A stretch of DNA of 64,000 nucleotides from Rhodospirillales bacterium. GTDB taxonomy: Bacteria > Pseudomonadota > Alphaproteobacteria > ATCC43930 > CGMCC-115725. The translations under genes and the position numbers were made by a program. Of the stretch, positions 7,570-16,533 are shown in pieces (position 1 is the stretch's first letter; each line of letters begins with the position of its first letter). The stretch spans positions 1-64,000 of the forward strand of contig JAQGID010000461.1 of assembly GCA_028291405.1 (NCBI GenBank). The letters run 5' to 3'. The notes beneath the pieces are model-generated. The model did no database searches. It saw nothing but the letters and a program-made list of their open reading frames with translations, and was not told where the DNA came from.

Positions 7570-8826
7570 ATGTCCGAGCTGCCGCCGATCACCTACGTCA
7601 AGACCAAGGGCGAGCCGATTACACGCCGCTGGGTGGAGCAGCGCTGGCTGCTCGATAACGTCATCAAGGCCAACGGCATCGACTGGGACCAGCCGCGCTC
7701 GATCTATCTCAACGCGCCGTGCGGGCTGGAGGCGAGCGCCGATTTCGCAGGGCTGCGCCAGCGCGTCCAGAAATACGCCGACGTGGCGAATGCCTTCGAC
7801 ACCGCGGCGCGGCGCCGCGAAGGCATCGCGAGGGCGGCCGAGGAAGCTGGCGAGACGGTGACGGCGCGCGAGAATTATTTCGTCGCCGCAATCCTCTGGG
7901 GCGCCGGGCAATGGCCCTTCGATCAGGCCGACGACAAGAACATCGCCTTCAATGAGCGCAAGCGGCAGTGTTATGGCAATTACGCGCGTCTCGCCGACCA
8001 TCGCGTCGAGCCGGTCGTCCTGCCGTTCCAGGGCAAGAGCCTGACCGCGTGGCTGCACCTGCCTTATGGCTATGCCGGCCGGCGGGTTCCGGTTGTCGTC
8101 GCGATCCCGGGAATGGACAGCTTCAAGGAGGGCTCGGTTGCGATGTACGGCGATCGCTGGCTCAACCGCGGCATGGCTGTCCTCGCGGTCGACGGTCCCG
8201 GCCAGTACGAGGCGCCGTTGCTCGGCGTCCATGTCAGCATCGCGGCTTGGCAGGAGGCGGCGAAGCTATGGGTCGATTGGCTGATCGCCCGCAAGGAGAT
8301 CGATCCCGAGCGGATCGGCCTCAACGGCAGCAGCTTCGGCTCGTTCTTCGCGACGATCGCGGCGGCGGCCGAGCCGCGCTACAGGGCAGTCGCAGTCTTC
8401 GCGACCTGCCTCGAGCCAGGCTGCCACGCGATCTTCGAGGAAGCCTCGCCGACCTTCAAGAAGCGCTTCATGTTCATGTCGGGAATCCTCGACGAGGCGG
8501 CATTCGACGAGTTCCGCCGCACGCTGACGTGGGAAGAGCACGCCGAGCGGATCAAATCGCCCTATCTATGCCTCGCCGGCGAATCCGACGAGCTGAGCCC
8601 GCTCGAGCATACCGAGCGGATGTTCGCGGCGATGACGGCGCCGCGCCAACTCGTCGTCTACATGGACGCGCGCCATGCGCTGGGCGGCGTGCCCTCGACC
8701 ATCCTCGGTCCGTCAACGGCGACGCTGCCGGCGAATTGGATGGCAGCGCGCCTCGCCGGCAAGAGTTGCGCCAGCGAGCGCTGGTTCGTCGACGGCGGCG
8801 GGCGGGTGACGAAGACCGCGCTTTAG
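7570..8826 (+). CDS. Alpha/beta hydrolase, FrsA-like family
   Basis: Serine hydrolase of 418 residues. The fold core begins near residue 175 (VPVVVAIPGMDSF), the nucleophile elbow is GLNGSSFGSF with Ser255, an acid candidate lies in CLAGESDELSP and the catalytic His in DARHALGG near the C-terminus. The helical N-terminal 150 residues resemble FrsA/DUF1100-type esterases and related C-C hydrolases such as 2,6-dihydroxypseudooxynicotine hydrolase. GGGAGG eight bases upstream fixes the ATG at 7570 over a start 54 codons earlier. The substrate is unknown; divergence from a solute-binding protein suggests catabolism of an imported compound. Confidence 0.82.
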   Translation: MSELPPITYVKTKGEPITRRWVEQRWLLDNVIKANGIDWDQPRSIYLNAPCGLEASADFAGLRQRVQKYADVANAFDTAARRREGIARAAEEAGETVTARENYFVAAILWGAGQWPFDQADDKNIAFNERKRQCYGNYARLADHRVEPVVLPFQGKSLTAWLHLPYGYAGRRVPVVVAIPGMDSFKEGSVAMYGDRWLNRGMAVLAVDGPGQYEAPLLGVHVSIAAWQEAAKLWVDWLIARKEIDPERIGLNGSSFGSFFATIAAAAEPRYRAVAVFATCLEPGCHAIFEEASPTFKKRFMFMSGILDEAAFDEFRRTLTWEEHAERIKSPYLCLAGESDELSPLEHTERMFAAMTAPRQLVVYMDARHALGGVPSTILGPSTATLPANWMAARLAGKSCASERWFVDGGGRVTKTAL

Positions 8827-8836
8827 GCCGGCCCGG

Positions 8837-9472
8837 TCAGTCCAGGCTCGAGATCTCGCAGACGTCGGCGGCGCTGCGCAGGTGCTGCGCGATATGCCGG
8901 ATGATCTCCTCCGCATTGAGATGGCGTCCGTGCATTAGCACGGCGAGCATCGCGAAGGTGGCGAGGACCAGCCGCCAGCGCGGCGCGATCTCGGGTGCCG
9001 CCGCGGTGCGAATCTGAAAGATCGCGACGCAGGTGAGGCCGATCGCCAGCCCTGCGACGACTTCGGAAGCCGTGTGGGCGTGCAGCAGGATCCGGCTGAT
9101 CGCGATGATCGCGATCAGGGCCGCCGCAGCAATCGCGAACGCGAAGCGCAACGCCGGGCGGCGGCCGGCGCCGAGCAGCAGGGCGCCGCAGCCATAGGCG
9201 GTCGTGCTGAAGGCGGTATGACCGCTTGGACTGCGGATCGCCAAGCCTGGTATCTCATGGCCGCAGGCATGGAAGCCGATCTTGACCGCCAGCGTGAGGA
9301 CGATGCAGACGGCGAGGCTGCAGGCAAGCACAAGCGCCGGCCGCCGCCAGCCGCTGAACCAAAGATAGGCGCAAAGCGCCAGCGATGCTGGAAGAAGCAG
9401 CGCCGAGTCGCCGAAATCGGTAATCGTCTGCAAGATGCTTTCAGTGCCCAACCGAGTGAAGCCGCCGATCAT
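8837..9472 (-). CDS. PAP2 family membrane phosphatase
   Basis: Polytopic protein of 211 residues with several hydrophobic helices. It has the PAP2 core motifs SPSGH (81-85) and SRILLHAHTASEVV (126-139, with the catalytic His133), but the first KX6RP motif is poorly conserved. Relatives dephosphorylate undecaprenyl pyrophosphate, phosphatidic acid or lipid A in the inner membrane with the active site facing the periplasm. Its 3' end lies 10 bases from the convergent hydrolase. The substrate cannot be read from the sequence. Confidence 0.82.
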   Translation of the reverse strand: MIGGFTRLGTESILQTITDFGDSALLLPASLALCAYLWFSGWRRPALVLACSLAVCIVLTLAVKIGFHACGHEIPGLAIRSPSGHTAFSTTAYGCGALLLGAGRRPALRFAFAIAAAALIAIIAISRILLHAHTASEVVAGLAIGLTCVAIFQIRTAAAPEIAPRWRLVLATFAMLAVLMHGRHLNAEEIIRHIAQHLRSAADVCEISSLD

Positions 9473-9532
9473 GGCGCGAAATCCCTAACGCTTCGGAACG
9501 ATAGCGGTTCGGCATTGCAAGAAAGACGCCGC

Positions 9533-9573
9533 AAAATAAAAAATAGCCCGCCGGCGGGCCGATCCCGCCGGCG
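9533..9573 (-). terminator. Rho-independent terminator of the AbgB-like gene
   Basis: On the minus strand, right after the amidohydrolase stop, GCCGGCGGG and CCCGCCGGC form a 9-bp perfect stem around a 5-base loop (9550-9572), followed by GGGC and a T-rich tract TATTTTTTATTTT. This is the most convincing intrinsic terminator in the window. Confidence 0.88.
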
Positions 9574-9579
9574 ATCAGG

Positions 9580-11091
9580 TCAATTGTAACGCGGCGCCTT
9601 GTGCAGGTAGGATTTCGCCATCTCCGGCCGGAACTGCGCCATCGCCGCCGCGTTGAGGTCGAGCGGCGGCTTGGCGTCGGTCGGCAGCACCGCGAAATAC
9701 GGCGAGGCCGTCGTCACCTGGTCGAACTCGGCCTTGGCCTGTTTCAGCACGTCGGGCGAGGTCATCAGATCGATGATCGTCGCAGCGAGGGTCTTGGCGC
9801 CGGCGACCTCGCCTTTGTGCGCGATGCTGCTGACCGGGGTGACGCCGGCCTGCCAATTGTGGAACTGGACGCCGGGGACCGCGGCCGGGAAGCTGAAGAT
9901 CCCGGCCGGAACGACCCAGGAGACGTCGCCGCTGTCGTTCGACGAGGCGGACTGCGGCCGCGAGCCGAGCGGTGCGACCTTGGTGATGAGCCCGACCTGC
10001 TTGACCTTCAGCGCCCCCTGGAACTTCTTGGCGTATTCCTGCTCCTCATTGCTCCATTCCGGATCGCCGACCGCCTCGGCGTTCTTCTGGATGACCTCGG
10101 CCAGCGCCTTGTTGCCGAGCTGCGGCCACCCGGCCGCGTTGATGTGCTCGTCGTAGGTGGTCTGAGTCATCAGCGCCGCGCCCTTGGCGATGTTGACCAG
10201 CTTGTCGTAGGTCTCCTTGGCGTCCGGCATGTTGGCGTCACGCACGAACCACCAGATCTGGCCGGTGTCGGCGATGATGTTCGGCTGGATGCCGCCCATC
10301 GTGATCGTGCGGTGGGCGCGGTAGGTCGGGTGCAGCTTCTCGCGCAGCTTGGCGAAGCCGATGTCCATCAGCTCGACCGCGTCGACCGCGTCCTTGCCGT
10401 CCCACGGGTCGACCGCGGCGTGCGCCGTCTTGCCGTGGAAGGTGAAGGTCGAGCTGATCGCCGCATAGTTTGCGAGACCGTAGCCGGTCGCGAGATCGTA
10501 GCCGATATGCAGATAGATCGCTGCGTCGGCGTCCTTGAAATAGCCGGCGCGGACGATGTAGGGCCGGCTGATCAACGTCTCCTCCGACGGGCCGAAGGAA
10601 ATCGCGACGCTGCCCGACAGCTTGTATTTCTCCATCACCTGCTTGACCGCGAAAGCCGCGGCCGTCGCCACGGCGCCGTGCGTATTATGGCCTTCCATGT
10701 GGCCCGGCGCGCCGCGGACCACCGGCTTGTGCTCCATGACGTCGGGAGTCTGCGAACCCTCGGGCAGCGCGTCGACCTCGGTGACGATGACGATACGCGG
10801 CCGGCCGCTGCCCCATTCCGCCCAGAGGTTGGTCGGCATGCCGGCGCCGCCCAGCTCGGTCTTGAAGCCGGCTGCGTCGAGCGTCGCCTTGAGCAGCTTG
10901 CTGCTCTCGAACTCCTGCATGCCGAGCTCGCCGAACCAGTAGATCGAATCGCCGACGTCGGCGATTGCCTGCGCGTTCCGGTCGATCGTGTCCCAGGCGA
11001 GCTGCTTCTTCTCGTCCGCCGCATTGGCGACAAAGGGCAGGAAACCAATCGCCACCGCAGCGAGCAACAGTTTTACGTTCTTTGAATGCAT
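9580..11091 (-). CDS. AbgB-like M20 amidohydrolase with Sec signal peptide
   Basis: M20-family metallo-amidohydrolase of 503 residues, closest in pattern to AbgB, the p-aminobenzoyl-glutamate hydrolase subunit. Residues 1-25 form a signal peptide with cleavage at ANA-AD. Metal-site and family motifs are visible: VTEVDALPEG, PGHMEGHNTHGAVA, SFGPSEE, and the dimerisation segment FHGKTAHAAVDPW. Export to the periplasm is odd, because E. coli AbgB is cytoplasmic. No AbgA-like partner is adjacent. An intrinsic terminator follows and the gene stands alone. Confidence 0.87.
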   Translation of the reverse strand: MHSKNVKLLLAAVAIGFLPFVANAADEKKQLAWDTIDRNAQAIADVGDSIYWFGELGMQEFESSKLLKATLDAAGFKTELGGAGMPTNLWAEWGSGRPRIVIVTEVDALPEGSQTPDVMEHKPVVRGAPGHMEGHNTHGAVATAAAFAVKQVMEKYKLSGSVAISFGPSEETLISRPYIVRAGYFKDADAAIYLHIGYDLATGYGLANYAAISSTFTFHGKTAHAAVDPWDGKDAVDAVELMDIGFAKLREKLHPTYRAHRTITMGGIQPNIIADTGQIWWFVRDANMPDAKETYDKLVNIAKGAALMTQTTYDEHINAAGWPQLGNKALAEVIQKNAEAVGDPEWSNEEQEYAKKFQGALKVKQVGLITKVAPLGSRPQSASSNDSGDVSWVVPAGIFSFPAAVPGVQFHNWQAGVTPVSSIAHKGEVAGAKTLAATIIDLMTSPDVLKQAKAEFDQVTTASPYFAVLPTDAKPPLDLNAAAMAQFRPEMAKSYLHKAPRYN

Positions 11092-11330
11092 CGGACCTTC
11101 TTCTCTTGGTTATGTTCCCGGCGATCGAAAGACGGTGCTTCCCCCGTCACTTGCCGTCAAGATGTCTTAAGCGGCGAAACCTGCGGGAGACCGCAGCCTG
11201 ACATCGGGTCCGCCCCGCGACGCTTGGCTGGGAGGCGGTCCCCCGCCTAAAGATTGCCCAATTTGTTACCGGAAGATCGTAGCGCGATTGTCCGTTGTAG
11301 GGGTCTGATCGCACATTCGAGTCCTCCGGC

Positions 11331-11605
11331 ATGACCTCCGTCCTAAAAGCATCTTCCTGCCGGACTGACCTCCGGGCGCTCCGAGAGACGCGCGCCTTCT
11401 GGCCGCATCTCGGCCTCATTTTCGTCATGGGCCTCCTTGAGGCGCCGCTCGGCCTCGTGACCCCGGTGCCGATGAAAGTCATCGTTGACAGCGTCGTCGG
11501 TGGGGCGCCGCCGCCGGCGTGGCTCGATCCCGCGCTCTTCGGCCTCGAGAAGCGTGCACTCTTTCCGCTCGCAGTCGGCCTTACCGTCGCGCTCGCGTTC
11601 GTTCG
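11331..11605 (+). pseudogene. ABC exporter fragment, N-terminal membrane segment only
   Basis: The frame encodes about 90 residues that look like the start of a type I ABC exporter: a cytoplasmic lead-in, then LIFVMGLLEAPLGLVTPVPMKVIVDSVVGG, the usual first helix and elbow helix, then the second helix LFPLAVGLTVALAF. After about 11605 the similarity stops, and the frame ends at 11636 without the remaining helices or the ATPase domain (more than 400 residues missing). It abuts a hydrolase remnant on the opposite strand. Probably a relic left by a deletion or rearrangement. Confidence 0.6.
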
Positions 11606-11609
11606 GCCA

Positions 11610-11906
11610 TCGGCTGGTCGAATGGTTCTTTCGTGAATGGGTCGCGGAGCGAATCGTCCACGCCTTCCGCGATGACCTCCTCGCTGCTCTGGCGGTAGCC
11701 ATGGATGTAGAGGACCAGCGGCAGCTCACTCTTTCCGTCCAGCTCTGCGGCGCGACGGCGCGGTAGGTGCCGTCGGCGACGGTGCGCAGCGGCGACTGGG
11801 CCCGCCCCGCGGCGGCGAGCGCGAGAAAGGCGCAGAGCGCGGCGGCGAGGCTGCGCGCGGCGGAGCGCACTCCTAGTGAAGCGAGCGGAGCGCGCGATGG
11901 AATCAC
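11610..11906 (-). pseudogene. Secreted alpha/beta hydrolase fragment with frameshift
   Basis: From a GTG at 11906 the frame encodes a signal peptide (RSLAAALCAFLALAAAGRAQ) and the lead-in DGTYRAVAPQSW typical of secreted PHB-depolymerase or feruloyl-esterase-like hydrolases. Near 11739 the frame shifts: the next frame continues as DGKSELPLVLYIHGYRQSSEEVI, the first strand and oxyanion HGY loop. One missing G after TGG would restore a single frame. The rest of the hydrolase, including the nucleophile, is absent; similarity fades at about 11640, where the facing ABC fragment begins. Confidence 0.6.
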
Positions 11907-11909
11907 AAC

Positions 11910-13190
11910 CTACCCACCGCGGCCGATCGCCCGCCAGCCGATGTCGCGGCGGCAAAAACCGTCGGGCCAGTCGATGCGGTCGACCGTCGCATAGGCCTTG
12001 CCTTGCGCCGTCGCTGCATCCGTGCCGAGGGCCGCAACGCCGATGACGCGGCCGCCATCGGCGAGGATGCGGCCATTCTCTTCGCGCGTGCCGGCGTGGA
12101 AGATCTGGACCGATTGGTCGCCCGCTGTCGCGGCGCCGAGTCCCTTGATCTCGGTGCCGCGCAGCGGCTCACCGGGATAGCCCTTCGCCGCGAGGACGAC
12201 GCAGAGCGCAGTATCGTCGCGCCAGCGCAGATCGAGGTTCTTCAGCGTGCCGTCGCGTGCTGCGATGAGCGCCGGCAGGATGTCGCTCTTCAGCCGCAGC
12301 ATCAGCACCTGGCATTCGGGATCGCCGAACCGCGTATTGTACTCGATCAGCTTCGGCCCCTCTGCCGTGAGCATCAGCCCGGCATAGAGGATACCCTTGA
12401 ACGGCCGACCTTCCGCCGCCATTCCCGCAACGGTCGGGCGGATCATCCGCGCCATCACCTCGTCGGTAATCGCCGGCGTGAGGCAGGGCGCGGGGGAGTA
12501 GGCGCCCATGCCGCCGGTATTGGGGCCGGTGTCGCCGTCGCCGACCTGCTTGTGGTCCTGCGCCGAGGCGAGGGGCAGGGCGAAGCTGCCGTCGACCAGG
12601 GCGAAGAAACTCGCCTCCTCGCCCTCGAGGAATTCCTCGATCACGAGCTCGGCGCCGGCGCTTCCGAAGCGCTGCCCGACCATTGCCTCGTCGATTGCGG
12701 CATTCGCCTTGGCGATCGTCTGCGCGATGGTGACGCCTTTGCCGGCGGCGAGCCCGTCGGCCTTGACGACGATCGGCAGGCGCTGCGTCGCGACATACTC
12801 CTTCGCGGCGTCGGCGTCGGCGAAGCGGCGATAGGCCGCCGTCGGGATCGCGTGGCGGGCGCAGAAATCCTTGGTGAAGCCCTTAGACCCCTCGAGCGCG
12901 GCGGCGGCGGCGGTCGGGCCGAAGGCTGCGATGCCGGCTTCCTCCAGCCGGTCGACGAGTCCGCCGACGAGCGGCTGCTCGGGACCGACGACGACGAAAT
13001 CGATCTTCTCCGCCTTGCAGAAGGCGACGATGCCCGGAACGTCGGTAGCGGCAAGCGCGACGCAGCTCGCCTCGGCGGCGATGCCGGGATTGCCCGGGGC
13101 GCAGAACAGCGCGTCGCAGAGCGGCGAGGCGGCGATCGCCCAGCACAGCGCATGCTCGCGCCCGCCCGATCCCACGACAAGAATGCGCAT
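11910..13190 (-). CDS. purD: Phosphoribosylamine--glycine ligase (GAR synthetase)
   Basis: Second step of de novo purine synthesis: ATP-dependent joining of glycine to 5-phosphoribosylamine. The 426-residue product starts [15 protein letters not shown], the family N-terminus, so the ATG at 13190 was chosen over an in-frame start 78 codons upstream. ATP-grasp elements are intact ([55 protein letters not shown]). It is divergent from xseA with 69 bases between the starts, an arrangement often seen in alphaproteobacteria. Confidence 0.97.
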   Translation of the reverse strand: MRILVVGSGGREHALCWAIAASPLCDALFCAPGNPGIAAEASCVALAATDVPGIVAFCKAEKIDFVVVGPEQPLVGGLVDRLEEAGIAAFGPTAAAAALEGSKGFTKDFCARHAIPTAAYRRFADADAAKEYVATQRLPIVVKADGLAAGKGVTIAQTIAKANAAIDEAMVGQRFGSAGAELVIEEFLEGEEASFFALVDGSFALPLASAQDHKQVGDGDTGPNTGGMGAYSPAPCLTPAITDEVMARMIRPTVAGMAAEGRPFKGILYAGLMLTAEGPKLIEYNTRFGDPECQVLMLRLKSDILPALIAARDGTLKNLDLRWRDDTALCVVLAAKGYPGEPLRGTEIKGLGAATAGDQSVQIFHAGTREENGRILADGGRVIGVAALGTDAATAQGKAYATVDRIDWPDGFCRRDIGWRAIGRGG

Positions 13191-13259
13191 ATCAGCCGGT
13201 ACCCTGACGTTGACCGCGCCCGTATCCCTCGGGCGTCGCGCTCTTGTATCATAGGGGCG

Positions 13260-14825
13260 ATGAGCGAAACCACGATCACCAGCGACGCCGCAGCGCGCGG
13301 CAACCTTCCGGAATTCACCGTCAGCGAGCTGTCCTCGGCGCTGAAGCGGCGGATCGAGGAGAGCTTCTCCTATGTCCGGGTGCGGGGCGAGGTCTCCGGC
13401 TTCAAACGCCATTCCTCGGGCCATTGCTATCTCGCGCTCAAGGACAATGACGCAGTGCTCGACGCTGTCTGCTGGCGTGGCACGGCAATCCGCCTCACGG
13501 TCAAGCCGGAGGACGGGATGGAGGTCGTCTGCACCGGGCGGCTGACGACCTTCCCGGGTCGCTCGAAATACCAGCTCGTCATCGACACGATGGAGCTCGC
13601 CGGCATCGGCGCGCTGCTCAAGCTGCTCGAGGAGCGCAAGCAGCGCCTCGCCGCCGAGGGCCTGTTCGAGCCGACGCGGAAGAAGGCGCTGCCCTTCCTG
13701 CCGCGCGTCATCGGCGTCGTCACCTCGCCGACCGGCGCCGTGCTGCGCGACATCCTACACCGGCTCAACGACCGCTTCCCGCGCCACGTGCTGCTCTGGC
13801 CGGTGGCGGTGCAGGGTGAGGCGGCCGCAGCGCAGATCGCGGCGGCGATCGCCGGGTTCAACGCGATCGCGCCGGGCGGCAGGATCCCGCGGCCCGACCT
13901 CCTCATCGTGGCGCGCGGCGGCGGCAGCCTCGAGGATCTCATGGCCTTCAACGAGGAGATCGTCGTGCGCGCCGCCGCCGCCTCGGAGATCCCGCTGATC
14001 TCGGCAGTCGGCCACGAGACCGATACGACGCTGATCGATTTCGCAAGCGACCGCCGCGCCCCGACGCCGACTGCCGCCGCCGAGATCGCCGTGCCGGTGC
14101 GGCTCGAGCTCATCGCCGAGGCAGCGGCCAAGGGCGGGCGGCTGGCGGCCGGCCTCGCGCGGCTCTTCGGCGAGCGACGGTTGCGGCTCTCCGGCCTGGC
14201 GCGCGGCCTGCCCGACCCGCGCGAGATCATCGGCGCCAAGACCCAGCTGCTCGACGACCGCGCCGAGCGGCTGCGCTTCGCAATGGAATCGCGACTGCGG
14301 GACTGGCGCTCGCGCGTTGCGGCGCTGGGTGGGCGGCTGCGCGATCCGCGCCACCAGATGGAGGCGAAGCGGCGCGAGCTCGGCGATGCGGCGCACCGGC
14401 TCGATCGTGCTTTCGCGCATTTCGTCGCGCTCGAGAAGCGCCGCGTCGGCGGCCTTAGCGAGCGGCTGCGCTCGGATATCCTGGTCTTCCAGATCGATCG
14501 GGCGCGGGCGCGCTACGCCGACCAGGCGCCGCGTCTCGACGTCTGCGGCCGACGCTTCGTGACGCGCAGCCGCGAGTGCCTGGAGAATTTCGCGAGCCGC
14601 CTCGACAGTGTCGCGCGATCGCATGAACAGATTCTCGAGCGCGGCTACGCGCTCGTCCGAAAAGCCGGGACGCACGCGGTGATCAGCAGCGCCGCCGCGA
14701 TCCCGGACGGCGCGTTGCTCACCATCGAGTTCGCCGACGGCGAGGTCGTTGCCACCGCCGGAACATCTCGCCGCCGCGCGCCGCGGGCGCCGCCGCCACC
14801 GAAGGAGCAGGGGAAGCTGTTGTGA
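13260..14825 (+). CDS. xseA: Exodeoxyribonuclease VII large subunit
   Basis: Large subunit of the ATP-independent nuclease that degrades single-stranded DNA to acid-soluble oligonucleotides, with the small XseB subunit elsewhere. The 521-residue protein has the N-terminal OB-fold (about 18-115), the nuclease core with [17 protein letters not shown] and the signature [25 protein letters not shown] split across about residues 252-276, then a long coiled-coil region rich in Arg and Glu. The start MSETTITSD places the OB-fold near the N-terminus. Its stop overlaps the next gene as GTGA, implying translational coupling. Confidence 0.96.
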   Translation: MSETTITSDAAARGNLPEFTVSELSSALKRRIEESFSYVRVRGEVSGFKRHSSGHCYLALKDNDAVLDAVCWRGTAIRLTVKPEDGMEVVCTGRLTTFPGRSKYQLVIDTMELAGIGALLKLLEERKQRLAAEGLFEPTRKKALPFLPRVIGVVTSPTGAVLRDILHRLNDRFPRHVLLWPVAVQGEAAAAQIAAAIAGFNAIAPGGRIPRPDLLIVARGGGSLEDLMAFNEEIVVRAAAASEIPLISAVGHETDTTLIDFASDRRAPTPTAAAEIAVPVRLELIAEAAAKGGRLAAGLARLFGERRLRLSGLARGLPDPREIIGAKTQLLDDRAERLRFAMESRLRDWRSRVAALGGRLRDPRHQMEAKRRELGDAAHRLDRAFAHFVALEKRRVGGLSERLRSDILVFQIDRARARYADQAPRLDVCGRRFVTRSRECLENFASRLDSVARSHEQILERGYALVRKAGTHAVISSAAAIPDGALLTIEFADGEVVATAGTSRRRAPRAPPPPKEQGKLL

Positions 14826-15703
14826 GCCGCCGGGCGTGGGCATTGCCGGGGCTGGCGGCGTTCCTCGTCCTGAGCTTCGCGGTCCGGGCTGCTCCGCTTC
14901 TCACGGGTGATTTCGTTCAGGGGGGCCTCGTTCATGGCGTGACCACTCCCGGCACAGAAGTAATGCTCGACGGCCGCAATGTGCCGGTGTCGCCCAGCGG
15001 TGGCTTTGTGATCGGCTTCCGCCGGGACGCGCCGCCCGAGGCGCATCTCGTGGTCGGCGGCGAGGCGCAAACTCTGACGATCGCCAAGCGCGACTGGCCG
15101 ACCCGCCGCGTCGACGGTCTGCCGCAGGAGACGGTGACGCCGGATCCCGAGCAGCTCCGCCGCATCGCCGCCGAGACGGCAGAGATCCGCGCGCTGCGCG
15201 AGGCGCCGAGCCGCGAGGAATTCTTCGCCCAGACGATGATCTGGCCAGCGCATGGGCCGATCAGCGGCGTCTTCGGCAGCCAAAGCATCCTCAACGGCGT
15301 GCCGCGCGCGCCGCATATTGGGTTCGACATCGCGGCCGCCGCGGGAACGCCAGTCGTCGCGCCCGCGGGTGGGATGGTGCGGATGGCGAAGATGCTGTTC
15401 CTGACCGGCAATACGGTGCTGCTCGACCATGGCTACGGTCTCTTCACCAGCTATGCGCATCTCTCCCGGATCGACGTCGCGGTCGGCCAGCGGATCGCCC
15501 AGAGCGAGAGCATCGGCGCGGTCGGCGCGACGGGCCGCGTCACGGGGCCGCATCTCCACTGGGGTCTCGAATGGTTCGAGGTGCGGCTCGACCCGGCGCT
15601 GGTGCTGCCGAAGCTCGACGCCGCCCTCAGTCCGGCCAGCGCCGGTGCAGCCACATCCACATCTCCGGCCGCTCGCGGATCCAGCCCTCGATCTCCCGAT
15701 TGA
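14822..15703 (+). CDS. M23 family metallopeptidase (peptidoglycan endopeptidase-like)
   Basis: Exported LytM-type zinc peptidase of 293 residues, presumably cutting peptidoglycan cross-links or acting as an amidase activator in the periplasm. A signal peptide covers residues 1-23, an N-terminal beta domain follows, and the M23 domain holds the zinc ligands His165 and Asp169 (HIGFD) and His246 of HLHW, plus His213 in YAHL. The complete metal set suggests an active enzyme. The GTG start overlaps the xseA stop by 4 bases. The 3' end overlaps the convergent acyltransferase by 77 bases. Confidence 0.9.
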   Translation: MSRRAWALPGLAAFLVLSFAVRAAPLLTGDFVQGGLVHGVTTPGTEVMLDGRNVPVSPSGGFVIGFRRDAPPEAHLVVGGEAQTLTIAKRDWPTRRVDGLPQETVTPDPEQLRRIAAETAEIRALREAPSREEFFAQTMIWPAHGPISGVFGSQSILNGVPRAPHIGFDIAAAAGTPVVAPAGGMVRMAKMLFLTGNTVLLDHGYGLFTSYAHLSRIDVAVGQRIAQSESIGAVGATGRVTGPHLHWGLEWFEVRLDPALVLPKLDAALSPASAGAATSTSPAARGSSPRSPD

Positions 15704-16529
15704 TGCGGGTCATGACCGCCAGCGTCTCGTCGTGGCGGTCGGCCACGCGGTCGATCGCGATCGGCGGCGACAAGGTCATGCGGAAGCGAGCGCCCTGCAG
15801 CCGCTCGACGCGCGCTGGCAGGATCGCGGCATCGAAGCGCAAGGCAAGCTGCGCCGCCGCCGGCGCCGTCATCGCGTCGCGGCCGAAAAACGGCACCGCG
15901 ATGCCGTCGTTCATCTTCTGGTCGACGAGCATCCCGAGGTGGCGGCCGCCGCGCAGCGCGGCGATCGCGCCGCGTGCTGCCGCGGCGCCCTTCGGCAGCA
16001 GCTCCGAGCCGCCGCCGCGATAACCGCCGACCAGCTGGTCGATGAAGGGGTTGTTGGCGGCACGATAGACCTGGACCAGCGAGAGGCCGCGCTGCGCCGC
16101 GGCGATGCCTGCGATCTCCCAGTTTCCGTAATGCGCCGAGACGAAGATGATCGTCCTGCCCGCGGCAAGCAGCGCGTCCCAGTGCTCGACGCCGACGATG
16201 TCGACGCGGCCGCCGGCCTCGTAGACCCGGATTGCCGGCAAATGCGGGTATTCGGCGACGACGCGGCCGAGGTTGTCCCACATCGCCTTGATGATGCGGT
16301 CCGCCGCCGCCTCGTCGATCTCCGGCAGGGCGCGGCGCAGGTTTTTTCGCGCCTGCCGACTGACTCCGAGGCGCGGCCCGATCGTTCTCGCCAGTGCGCC
16401 GCCGAGCGCCGAGGCGGCGTCGATCGGCAGGAGGCGGAAGCAACCGATCGCGAGCGCGGCGACGAAAGCCTCGATGCGCCAGGCAAGCACGCGCCAGCGA
16501 GGTCGGCTGCGACGGCCGCCGGCCGGCAT
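15627..16529 (-). CDS. LpxL/HtrB-type lipid A acyltransferase family protein
   Basis: Inner-membrane acyltransferase of the lysophospholipid/lauroyl transferase family, which adds secondary acyl chains to Kdo-lipid A or similar acceptors. The 300-residue protein has an N-terminal membrane anchor (about 15-35), the catalytic HX4E motif SAHYGNWE (His133, Glu138), and conserved VYRAANNPFID and LGMLVDQKMNDG segments. I chose the ATG at 16529, 4 bases after the lpxK stop; a start at 16565 overlapping lpxK is possible. Last gene of the msbA-waaA-lpxK operon, which supports a lipid A role. Confidence 0.87.
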   Translation of the reverse strand: MPAGGRRSRPRWRVLAWRIEAFVAALAIGCFRLLPIDAASALGGALARTIGPRLGVSRQARKNLRRALPEIDEAAADRIIKAMWDNLGRVVAEYPHLPAIRVYEAGGRVDIVGVEHWDALLAAGRTIIFVSAHYGNWEIAGIAAAQRGLSLVQVYRAANNPFIDQLVGGYRGGGSELLPKGAAAARGAIAALRGGRHLGMLVDQKMNDGIAVPFFGRDAMTAPAAAQLALRFDAAILPARVERLQGARFRMTLSPPIAIDRVADRHDETLAVMTRINREIEGWIRERPEMWMWLHRRWPD

Positions 16530-16533
16530 TGCG

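Noticed and set aside
9601-11085. 494-codon plus-strand open frame opposite the AbgB-like gene
   Set aside because: Antisense of a gene with signal peptide, metal motifs and its own terminator.
11485-11766. Plus-strand frame containing WVAERIVHAFRDDLL, which resembles an ABC exporter helix
   Set aside because: The opposite strand here reads as a hydrolase beta-strand and HGY loop joined to a signal peptide, which is a more specific match; the ABC-like look is probably coincidence, though a frameshifted exporter is not fully excluded.
12003-13259. Long plus-strand open frame opposite purD, continuous with xseA
   Set aside because: purD on the other strand has full family motifs; the xseA protein starts at 13260, and the upstream residues are Arg/Gly/Ala-rich antisense translation.
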